From: Verrucomicrobiaceae bacterium
Lineage (GTDB): Bacteria; Verrucomicrobiota; Verrucomicrobiae; Verrucomicrobiales; Akkermansiaceae
Direction: 5' to 3'
DNA length: 13,925 nucleotides
Assembly (NCBI GenBank): GCA_947372405.1
Contig: CANBTO010000071.1
Span: forward strand, 1-13,925
In this document: positions 7,536 to 13,925 of the stretch, one piece after another
Layout: each line of letters opens with the position of its first letter
Numbering within the stretch: position 1 is the first letter of the stretch
Notes under the pieces: generated by a model
What the model was told of the DNA's origin: nothing
What the model saw: the letters and a program-made list of their open reading frames with translations, nothing else
Databases searched by the model: none
Program-made: the position numbers and the translations under genes

Positions 7536-8168
7536 ATGAATCACACTCCGTCCCGAAAATTCCTTTCACTGGCAGCATTGGCCGCCGTCACTTGTTTTTC
7601 TGCGGTCACCGCCTCCGGCCAGGCGGCCAAGGTCATGGGAGACAAGCCTTCGTTCGACCAGCTTCCGTCCCCGGAGTTTGCGGGAGGCAAGCAGAAGCCG
7701 TTCAAGCCGAAGGATTGGCTTGAAATGGAAGTCAAACTCAAGGTCCTGCTCCAGCCCGAGCCCAAGTCCAAGACCTGCGACAAACTCACCGTCAAGTGGT
7801 ACATCGCGCTCAAGAATCCCGACAAGCCGGGGACTTTCCTGCTCGCGACCAAGGATGTGGAGCACGTGAACATTCCTTTGGACGAGGATATTTATTTCTC
7901 CATTTACATTTCCCCCGCCTCAATGAAGCGCCTGACGGGTTCGGACCGGATCAGCAAGACCGCCATTGAATACGTCGGCTACGAGGTGCTCGTCAACGGT
8001 CAGAAAGTCGAAGAGCAAACCAACAAGGGCAAAGCCGGCTGGTGGAACGTGCCCTCGGACAAGATTTCCCGCTCGGACAGTGTGCCTCTTTTGAACAAGT
8101 CCGAGACGCCCTTCAAGGACATGTGGTGGGACCGCTACGCCGAAGTAAGCCCCACCTCCAACAAGTAA
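7536..8168 (+). CDS. Secreted Amuc_1102-like protein, first gene of the pilus-like operon
   Basis: A 210-aa exported protein: Arg7-Lys8, a hydrophobic segment at about 9-24, and a probable signal-peptidase I site near 'VTASGQA' (residues 24-30). The Cys at 20 lacks a lipobox context, so it is not a clear lipoprotein. The mature part is beta-rich ('WLEMEVKLKVLLQ', 'KLTVKWYIALKNP', 'HVNIPLDEDIYFSIYISP') and ends in a Trp-rich region ('GWWNVPSD', 'DMWWDRYAEV'). By position and general character it matches Akkermansia Amuc_1102, reported to have an immunoglobulin-like fold related to archaeal pilus-like proteins. It has no type III prepilin leader, so it is not an obvious bacterial pilin. It is probably a periplasmic or surface accessory of the machine encoded downstream. 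The assignment rests mainly on synteny and is less certain than for the next genes. Confidence 0.8.
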   Translation: MNHTPSRKFLSLAALAAVTCFSAVTASGQAAKVMGDKPSFDQLPSPEFAGGKQKPFKPKDWLEMEVKLKVLLQPEPKSKTCDKLTVKWYIALKNPDKPGTFLLATKDVEHVNIPLDEDIYFSIYISPASMKRLTGSDRISKTAIEYVGYEVLVNGQKVEEQTNKGKAGWWNVPSDKISRSDSVPLLNKSETPFKDMWWDRYAEVSPTSNK

Positions 8169-8236
8169 ACGGGACCCCGCCCATCGGTTTCAGGCTGTAT
8201 CCGGTCCATCACGTCCTTTTTCATCTTCATCGCATC

Positions 8237-10126
8237 ATGGCTGACAATCAGACGACCGTCGCACTCAACATTGGTTCCCAGCGCATCAGCATGGCCGTTT
8301 TTGAAGTTTCAAAAAACGGCGGCTTGGTTCTCAAGGCCTATGATTCGGAATCGATTGTCGCGGATCCGCTGATGGATGCTTCCAGGATCGCCCAGACCCA
8401 TGTCGCGATTGGCGATCTCGTGAAGCGGCTCAAATTGACCAAGGCCAAGGCGCGATACGCCATCTCGGGCCAGGCGGTTTTCACGCGTTTTGTAAAGCTT
8501 CCGCCACTGCAGGAGGACAACATCGAGCAATTGGTCACTTTCGAGGCCCAGCAACATGTGCCCTTCCCGCTTCAGGAAGTGGTTTGGGATTACGAACTCA
8601 TCGAGGGTGGTGCCGAAAAGGAAGTGGTGATCGTGGCGATCAAGGCCGATGCATTGGATGAAATCAACGGTGCCGTGAATGAAGGCGGTCTCGGGACATC
8701 CGAGGTCGATGTTGCGCCGATGGCCCTCTACAACGCGTTCCGTTCGACTTACGGAAATCCCGAGGAACCGATCCTGCTGATCGATATTGGTGCCAAGACC
8801 AGCAACCTTCTTTACATCGAGGGCAAGCGGTTTTTCACCCGCAGCATCGCCATCGGTGGTGCGGCCATCACCGCCGCCATTTCCAAGGAATACAACATTC
8901 CTTTCCTGGAAGCGGAACACCAGAAGATCTCCAATGGCTTGGTGGCTCTCGGAGGAGGCCACACGGAGCAAATGGATGAGGCGGTTGCCGCGCTGGCGAT
9001 GGTGATCCGCAACTCGCTCAGCCGCTTGCCGGCCGAAATCGCCCGGACCACGAACTATTACCGCAGCCAGCATGCGGGCAGCGCGCCCCGGCGGGTGATG
9101 CTTGCTGGCGGAGGGGCCAATCTCCCCTACACGCTGGAGTTCTTCCAAGAGAAACTCAACCTTCCTGTCGAATACTTTAACCCGGTGCGCAACGTCGCCA
9201 TTTCGAAAGGCGTCGACGCCTCCCTGATCCAGCGTGAAGGGCACCTGATGGGTGAGTTGGTTGGACTCGGGCTGCGGGGAATCGGCAAATCCGAGATCAA
9301 CATCGATCTGGTGCCGGTCGTGGTCGAGCAGATGCGTGCGTCGGACCGCAGAAAGCCTTATTTCGTTGCCGCCGCCATCGCTCTGCTGGTCGGCGTGGGT
9401 GGTTGGGCGGTCTGCCAGAACGTCACCGCCACCTTGGCCGACAAACAGGCCCGTCACATGGAAGAGACGCGTGCCAAGCTGGCTCCGGTGAAAACCCAAA
9501 TCGACGCTCTGCTCAAAAAGGAGGCCGCTCTGCGTGAGGTGGCCGGTGCCTACACGGACATCGAGAAGGACCATGTTTTCTGGCTGGACCTGCTTGAGGA
9601 ACTTAAAGGTGCGTTTGCCAGCGATGCCGTATGGCTCACCGACTTCGAACCCCTCATTGGTTACGATCCCGTCGCAGCGCTGGATGCCAAGTCCGATCCC
9701 ACCAAAACCGTCAACGGCAAGCCAGCCGTCAAAACGGAATTTTACAATACGGCATACGGATCGTCCCCCTTGTCGGAGTCCGTGGTGAAGACCGAGACTC
9801 AGCAACCCGCCCCGAAGGGCAAGGTCGGTGCCGCTCCCAAAAGCCAGGCCGTGGCTGCGAATGCGATTCGGATCAAAGGATTCTGGAGGGAGAACCCGAA
9901 AAGCCAGACCTTGGTCTCGGAGCTGCTGAAAAACCTCCGGGACAAATCGACCAGCTTCCAGTTTTCGATCAAAAACCCCAAGGATCCCAAGCACCCCATC
10001 GACCTCGTGGATGACCAGAATCTGGGCAAGATCCTCATCATCACGTCTGTGGCCGCCAAGCCAGGGGAGCTTGCGCAGCCATTTGAAATCACCCTGCCTC
10101 TGACCCGTGAGGTCGCCATCAAGTGA
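8237..10126 (+). CDS. pilM: PilM-PilN fusion protein (actin-like ATPase plus inner-membrane alignment protein)
   Basis: A 629-aa protein joining two pilus assembly proteins that are usually separate. Residues 1-350 are PilM/FtsA-like: phosphate loop 1 'VALNIGSQ' (residues 8-15, with Asn11 where PilM usually has Asp), phosphate loop 2 'LLIDIGAKTSN' (180-190), and the adenosine motif 'VMLAGGGANLP' (287-297). Residues 354-360 read 'INIDLVP', matching the start of PilN, whose cytoplasmic N-terminal peptide docks into PilM. A membrane segment at about 376-392, a charged coiled coil at about 393-445 and a periplasmic domain follow. Residues 474-541 are a low-complexity insertion rich in Lys, Pro, Ala and Thr. 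By position it corresponds to Amuc_1101. The start at 8237 is chosen because it gives the PilM N-terminus; upstream in-frame sequence overlaps the previous gene. It lies 68 nt after that gene. Confidence 0.9.
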   Translation: MADNQTTVALNIGSQRISMAVFEVSKNGGLVLKAYDSESIVADPLMDASRIAQTHVAIGDLVKRLKLTKAKARYAISGQAVFTRFVKLPPLQEDNIEQLVTFEAQQHVPFPLQEVVWDYELIEGGAEKEVVIVAIKADALDEINGAVNEGGLGTSEVDVAPMALYNAFRSTYGNPEEPILLIDIGAKTSNLLYIEGKRFFTRSIAIGGAAITAAISKEYNIPFLEAEHQKISNGLVALGGGHTEQMDEAVAALAMVIRNSLSRLPAEIARTTNYYRSQHAGSAPRRVMLAGGGANLPYTLEFFQEKLNLPVEYFNPVRNVAISKGVDASLIQREGHLMGELVGLGLRGIGKSEINIDLVPVVVEQMRASDRRKPYFVAAAIALLVGVGGWAVCQNVTATLADKQARHMEETRAKLAPVKTQIDALLKKEAALREVAGAYTDIEKDHVFWLDLLEELKGAFASDAVWLTDFEPLIGYDPVAALDAKSDPTKTVNGKPAVKTEFYNTAYGSSPLSESVVKTETQQPAPKGKVGAAPKSQAVAANAIRIKGFWRENPKSQTLVSELLKNLRDKSTSFQFSIKNPKDPKHPIDLVDDQNLGKILIITSVAAKPGELAQPFEITLPLTREVAIK

Positions 10127-10154
10127 AGTGTTCAATCTATCGCCCGTCTGATTT

Positions 10155-11117
10155 ATGAGTTGGATCAAGGATAACAAATTTGTGGTGGCTCTCGGGGGTG
10201 GCACGCTCGTAGGCGCGGCACTGCTGTATTTTGTGGGAACCCAGGGACAGGGCCGCTATGAAAAGGCCAAAGCGGATTTTGATGCCGCGAGTGCCGAAGC
10301 CGCGCAGTTCGAGAAACTCTCTCCCTATCCCACCGAGGACAACCGGAACGGCAAACAAAAGGCGCTCGATGAATACAGGACAGCCGCCGGATCCCTTCAG
10401 ACCGCTTTCGATGGGTTCAGGCCGAAGGAAATCAAGAACATCTCGCCGCAGGATTTCACCAACAAACTCAAGGCTGCGGACGAACGCACCCGCAAGGCCT
10501 TCGAGGAGTTCCGCACAAAAATGCCTGAAGGTTATTTCTGCGGTTTCGCGAACTACAAGACCACCCTTGCAAGTGGCAGCACCACAGGCATTCTGGACTA
10601 CCAGCTTGGCGTCATCCAGAACCTGATGCTGACGCTTGCGAAGTCGGGAACCACCGAACTGAAGAACATCTATCGTCAGGTTCTTCCTGAGGAGGAAGGC
10701 AAGGAATACAAGCCTTTGGAAAATGAAGTGGCCCGCCCCCTGCCGCTTGAGATCACCTTCAAGGGACCTGAAAAGACACTGCGTGAGTTTTGTTCCGCGA
10801 TCATCAAGTCCGAGGGACAATATGTCGTGATCCGCTCGATCCGGGTGGCCAACGCGAAAAAGGAACCGCCGCGCACCAGCGATGCGAAGTTCGATAAACC
10901 CGCTGCCAAAGGCGATGCGGCTGGCGGTGTGTTCGGCGGTGCATTCGTCTTCCCTGATGACAAGCCCGATACCGGAAAGAAACCCAAGGAGGATGCGGCT
11001 CCGGTTGCCACTTCGGATTCCAGCAGAATCCTCGCCCCGGTTCTCGGTGACGAGGAGATCCAGGTCTTTATCCGGCTCGACATCATGCAGTTCCTGCCAG
11101 CCAAAACCCTTCCGTAA
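10155..11117 (+). CDS. Amuc_1100-like inner-membrane protein, PilO-like
   Basis: A 320-aa single-pass membrane protein: a short cytoplasmic start 'MSWIKDNK', a membrane helix at about 9-27, a helical coiled-coil-prone stretch at about 30-55, and a periplasmic alpha/beta part. It resembles Akkermansia Amuc_1100 (317 aa) in length, in the start 'MS(N)WI-DNK', in the 'AxGSLxTAxxxF' segment, in the 'PLPLEITFKG' strand and in the late 'QVFIRLDIMQF' strand. Amuc_1100 is an outer-envelope/pilus-associated protein known for TLR2 signalling. Topology and position after PilM-PilN match PilO, which pairs with PilN in the periplasm. A low-complexity Lys/Pro/Ala/Gly linker (about 240-290) separates the last strand from the core. 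The gene follows pilMN by 28 nt and precedes the next gene by 26 nt, consistent with one transcript. No Shine-Dalgarno is seen. Confidence 0.88.
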   Translation: MSWIKDNKFVVALGGGTLVGAALLYFVGTQGQGRYEKAKADFDAASAEAAQFEKLSPYPTEDNRNGKQKALDEYRTAAGSLQTAFDGFRPKEIKNISPQDFTNKLKAADERTRKAFEEFRTKMPEGYFCGFANYKTTLASGSTTGILDYQLGVIQNLMLTLAKSGTTELKNIYRQVLPEEEGKEYKPLENEVARPLPLEITFKGPEKTLREFCSAIIKSEGQYVVIRSIRVANAKKEPPRTSDAKFDKPAAKGDAAGGVFGGAFVFPDDKPDTGKKPKEDAAPVATSDSSRILAPVLGDEEIQVFIRLDIMQFLPAKTLP

Positions 11118-11143
11118 ACCCGATCCACTCCAATTTTCAAACC

Positions 11144-12202
11144 ATGTCCTGGGTTAACAAGAATTACGAAAAAGCCGTGCTTGCGGTGGGCATCATCCTC
11201 GCGGCCGGCCTCGCCTACCTCGGATGGTCGAAATTCGACGATGTCAACAAGGACTTCAACATGGGTCTCAAGGGCGGCGGCAACAACAATACCGCGGTGG
11301 CGGGTGCGGATCTGATTCCCAAGGCACTGCAGTCGATGAAACTTGACCGCACCTGGAACAGGGCCCTTGACGGAGACCGATCGGTGGATCTCTTCACCGG
11401 CATCTCGCTTTTCATCAAGAGCAGCGAACCTGACAAGCCGATCGATCTCCTCAAGGACGCGCCGGTTCATCCTCCCATACCGAACACCTGGTGGCTTGAT
11501 AACCGCCTGGATCCTGGATTCGCCGACTCACCGAACCGCGATCCCGATGGCGACGGTTTCTCCAATATCGAGGAATTTCGTGCCAAGACCGATCCGAACA
11601 GCAGCAGGTCCTACCCGCCGCTCATCGCCAAGCTCATGTATGTGAAGGACGAGAGCCTAACATGGGTGCTGCGCCCCGGTTCGGAGGCTGGTAATGGAGA
11701 TTATCCTTTCAGCTACGAGGACTCCAAGCCTCTGAAAAACAAGCTCCCCCCCGGCGAAGCAATCAAGCCGGGCGGCATGTTCTTCGCCACTGGCCCGGTG
11801 GCAGTCAACCGCTTCAAGTTCCTCGGTACGGAAGTCCGCAAGGAAATGAACAAAAGCACCAGATCCGAAGTGGACGTCACCATCGCCCGCATTGAGGACC
11901 AGCGCTCCAACAAAAAAGGCAAGATTTACGAGATTCCCGCGCCATTGTCGGAAGCCCGCAAGAGCGACTACCTGCAGTATGACCGGACGGCGGTTTTCTC
12001 CCTTGAGGCCCTGGGCAAGAACGGTGAGGAGTTCAAGGTTGAGGAAAACACCGCGTTTTCCCTCCCTCGTGATTCAGGGAAGAACGACTACCTCCTCAAA
12101 AGCGTCACCCCGGGTTCCGTGATCGTCGAATACACTGACGCGCAGGGGGTTCGCAAAACCGTCGAAATCAACAAAGGCAGCATGCCTCACGTCAACGAAT
12201 AG
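11144..12202 (+). CDS. Amuc_1099-like membrane-anchored protein in the PilP position, with calcium-loop motif
   Basis: A 352-aa protein with a short start 'MSWVNKNYEK', a membrane helix at about 11-28 and a long periplasmic part. Residues 133-144 read 'DPDGDGFSNIEE', followed by 'TDPN' at 149-152. This is a TSP3/EF-hand-like loop with acidic or polar ligands at loop positions 1, 3, 5, 9 and 12, so calcium binding is predicted. The C-terminal part (about 275-342), with 'DYLLKSVTPGSVIVEY' near its end, has the strand pattern of the small PilP/GspC-type beta domains that contact the secretin; this is by-eye inference. It sits where pilP lies in a canonical pilMNOPQ cluster, but uses a membrane helix instead of a lipoprotein signal. 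The gene starts 26 nt after the PilO-like gene and ends 60 nt before the secretin gene. Confidence 0.85.
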   Translation: MSWVNKNYEKAVLAVGIILAAGLAYLGWSKFDDVNKDFNMGLKGGGNNNTAVAGADLIPKALQSMKLDRTWNRALDGDRSVDLFTGISLFIKSSEPDKPIDLLKDAPVHPPIPNTWWLDNRLDPGFADSPNRDPDGDGFSNIEEFRAKTDPNSSRSYPPLIAKLMYVKDESLTWVLRPGSEAGNGDYPFSYEDSKPLKNKLPPGEAIKPGGMFFATGPVAVNRFKFLGTEVRKEMNKSTRSEVDVTIARIEDQRSNKKGKIYEIPAPLSEARKSDYLQYDRTAVFSLEALGKNGEEFKVEENTAFSLPRDSGKNDYLLKSVTPGSVIVEYTDAQGVRKTVEINKGSMPHVNE

Positions 12203-12262
12203 CTTCTTTCAAAAAATCGCTTCCCAAAGCTCTCAAACATCGCCAGAACACCTCAGCTCAAT

Positions 12263-13925
12263 ATGCAAAAAACGCCAATGTATCGATCCAGTCGCACCGC
12301 CGTCGCGTTGATGGCCGCGGCGTCCACCATGCCCGCCATCATCACCGTGGCGAACGCCGGCGAAGGCAGCTACGGCCGCAGCGGTCTCGCCGAGCGGGAA
12401 ATGATCCGCCGTCAGGAAGCCGTCGTCGAAGGCGATCGTCTGCTTGCCGAGGGTCGTGATGCATACGCCAAGGGCGACTATCAACAGGCCGTCGATAAAT
12501 ACACCCAGGCTCTCCAGAAGGTGCCGAACGCTCCGATTTTCGCGGATCGCCGCCAAAGCTACATCGCCCACCTCAGTGATGCCAGCATCGCGCTTGCCAT
12601 GCAGGATCGCAAGGTCGGTAAGTATGCCGAGGCCCGTACCCTGCTTGAGGGAATCCTCGCAGTGGATCCGAACAATGGCGACGCCAAGCGTGAGATCGGC
12701 TATTTGGATGATCCGATTCGCACGAATCCGGCGCTGACCTACGAGCACACCCAGAACGTGGACAAGGTCCGCCGCGGCCTTTACACCGCCGAGGGGAACT
12801 ACAATCTCGGCAAGTTTGACGACGCAAAGCACGAGTATGAGAACGTGCTGCGTATCGATCCATACAACTCCGCCGCCCGCCGCGGTCTGGAGCGCCTCGC
12901 CCAAGCGAAGTCCGATTACTACCGTGCCGCTTATGACCACACCCGCGCCGAGCTGCTCATGCAGGTGGATGCCGCATGGGAACTTGCGGTTCCTGTCAAC
13001 GCGCCGAATCTTCCGGAAGGTCGAAACGGACCACCTGTAGGCACCGAGGGTGTTGCCTACATCACGGAAAAGCTCAAGCGCATCATCATTCCCAAGATCG
13101 ACTTCGAAGATACCACCGTTGAGGAAGCCATCGAATTCCTTCGACTGCGTGCCGCTGAACTCGACACCTTGGAGCTGGATCCGGCGAAGAAGGGCGTGAA
13201 CTTCGTGATTCGCCGCCCGAGAGCCGTCGCGACTCCCGGTCCGGATGCCGGTGTCCCGGCCGAGGCCGCCGCCCCCGGCCTGCCTGCGGCTGGAGCCGAG
13301 CCCGGCTCGCTGCGCGTTCGTGAACTGCGTATCCGCAACGTGCCTTTGGCTGTGGCCCTCAAATACATCTGTGACCAGACCAAGCTTCGCTACAAGGTGG
13401 ATGATTTCGCCGTGACGCTGGTGCCACAGACCGAGTCCGGTGAGGATATCTTCACCCGCACGTTCTCGGTTCCTCCGGATTTTTCCTCCTCCCTTGACAG
13501 TGGAGATGGCGGTGGCGGTGGTGAACATGCGGCTGCCGATCCCTTTGCAGGTGCGGCCGCAGGCGCAGGTGCTTCCGGCGGTGCCAAAGGAGGTTTGACC
13601 GCCCGTCCGCCAATCATCGAGCTGCTCAAAAAATCCGGCATTGCATTTCCGGAAGGAACCTCGGCGACCCTCAGCAGCTCGGGCGTGCTGCTCGTTACCA
13701 ACACGCCGTCGGAACTGGACAAGGTGGAGCAGCTTGTCAACGCGATGATCAACAAGCAGCCGAAGCAGGTGAAGATCACCACCAAGTTCGTCGAAATCGC
13801 TCAGGAAAATGGCGAGGAACTGGGCTTCGACTGGATCGTTACTCCGTTCGGTCCGCTCGGTAACAACATTTTTGGTGCCGGTGGAACCATTGGCAATGGC
13901 ACTGCACGCACGGGTTCGGATTTCT
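12263..13925 (+). CDS. Secretin (type II/III secretion or PilQ family) with N-terminal TPRs, 3' end outside the window
   Basis: The frame is open to the window edge: 554 codons are visible and the secretin barrel is mostly missing. Order of parts: a signal peptide at about 1-32 (cleavage near 'VANA'); TPR-like repeats at about 56-92 ('EGRDAYAKGDYQQAVDKYTQ'), 116-140 and 170-205 ('GNYNLGKFDDAKHEYENVLR'); a first ring-type domain starting at about 274 ('IDFEDTTVEEAIEFL'); an STN-like unit at 350-388 ('ELRIRNVPLAVALKYICDQT'); a Gly/Ala-rich linker at about 412-447; an N1-like unit 'GVLLVTNTPSELDKVEQLV'; and the first strand of the secretin domain 'QVKITTKFVEIAQENGEELG' from 502. It would form the outer-membrane pore of the machine encoded upstream and corresponds to Amuc_1098. 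An ATG 15 nt downstream (12278) is an alternative start; neither has a Shine-Dalgarno. Confidence 0.92.
   Translation, partial: MQKTPMYRSSRTAVALMAAASTMPAIITVANAGEGSYGRSGLAEREMIRRQEAVVEGDRLLAEGRDAYAKGDYQQAVDKYTQALQKVPNAPIFADRRQSYIAHLSDASIALAMQDRKVGKYAEARTLLEGILAVDPNNGDAKREIGYLDDPIRTNPALTYEHTQNVDKVRRGLYTAEGNYNLGKFDDAKHEYENVLRIDPYNSAARRGLERLAQAKSDYYRAAYDHTRAELLMQVDAAWELAVPVNAPNLPEGRNGPPVGTEGVAYITEKLKRIIIPKIDFEDTTVEEAIEFLRLRAAELDTLELDPAKKGVNFVIRRPRAVATPGPDAGVPAEAAAPGLPAAGAEPGSLRVRELRIRNVPLAVALKYICDQTKLRYKVDDFAVTLVPQTESGEDIFTRTFSVPPDFSSSLDSGDGGGGGEHAAADPFAGAAAGAGASGGAKGGLTARPPIIELLKKSGIAFPEGTSATLSSSGVLLVTNTPSELDKVEQLVNAMINKQPKQVKITTKFVEIAQENGEELGFDWIVTPFGPLGNNIFGAGGTIGNGTARTGSDF

Noticed and set aside
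8042..8236. GTG-initiated 65-residue N-terminal extension of the PilM-PilN protein
   Set aside because: It overlaps the end of the previous gene and has no PilM character, and the PilM N-terminus starts right after the ATG at 8237.
8309..10204. Long open frame (631 codons) on the minus strand opposite pilMN
   Set aside because: It is fully antisense to a protein with intact PilM and PilN motifs. Its translation is rich in Arg, Gly and His with no domain signature.
12233..13528. Long open frame (431 codons) on the minus strand opposite the secretin gene
   Set aside because: The plus strand encodes a clear signal peptide, TPRs and secretin domains here. The antisense translation has no recognisable domain and is expected from GC-rich codon bias.
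1..13925. CRISPR arrays, tRNA or rRNA genes, insertion sequences, phage or defence genes
   Set aside because: No spaced direct repeats, tRNA-like cloverleaf, transposase or integrase product was seen on either strand by eye.

Overview
This window is GC-rich, densely coding bacterial DNA that most likely comes from a member of the Verrucomicrobiota, probably Verrucomicrobiales related to Akkermansia or Luteolibacter. The strongest support is the right half. It holds five consecutive plus-strand genes whose order and domain types match the Akkermansia muciniphila Amuc_1102 to Amuc_1098 pilus-associated locus, read in that direction. A secreted S1-family sulfatase and starts without Shine-Dalgarno sequences fit this placement but do not prove it. 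The lineage is inferred from protein features recognised by eye, not from a database search.

Layout of the left half: (1) a plus-strand gene (123-1028) for a cytoplasmic TPR-like protein with a proline/alanine-rich tail; (2) a convergent minus-strand gene (1061-2776) for a secreted iduronate-2-sulfatase-like enzyme with an extra C-terminal beta domain; (3) a 205-nt gap with a near-perfect 17-bp hairpin (2872-2909); (4) a minus-strand gene (2982-4505) for a secreted protein of unknown function with HEAT-like helices; (5) a divergent plus-strand gene for a DinG-type iron-sulfur helicase (4665-6668); (6) a minus-strand gene for type I 3-dehydroquinate dehydratase, aroD (6665-7381), whose stop overlaps the dinG stop.

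Layout of the right half (7536 to the window end): a five-gene operon-like run preceded by a 154-nt gap that contains a 12-bp palindrome. In order it encodes a secreted Amuc_1102-like protein, a PilM-PilN fusion, a PilO-like inner-membrane protein (Amuc_1100-like), a membrane-anchored protein in the PilP position with a calcium-loop motif (Amuc_1099-like), and a secretin with N-terminal TPRs (Amuc_1098-like, cut by the window edge). Together they look like the alignment subcomplex and outer-membrane pore of a type IV pilus or type II secretion-like machine: PilMN at the cytoplasmic face and inner membrane, the PilO-like and PilP-like proteins across the periplasm, and the secretin in the outer membrane. 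No pilin, extension or retraction ATPase, PilC-like platform or prepilin peptidase is visible here, so these would have to be elsewhere. The most unusual parts are the PilM-PilN fusion with a long periplasmic insertion, the TPR-secretin fusion, and the non-lipoprotein PilP substitute with a TSP3/EF-hand-like loop.
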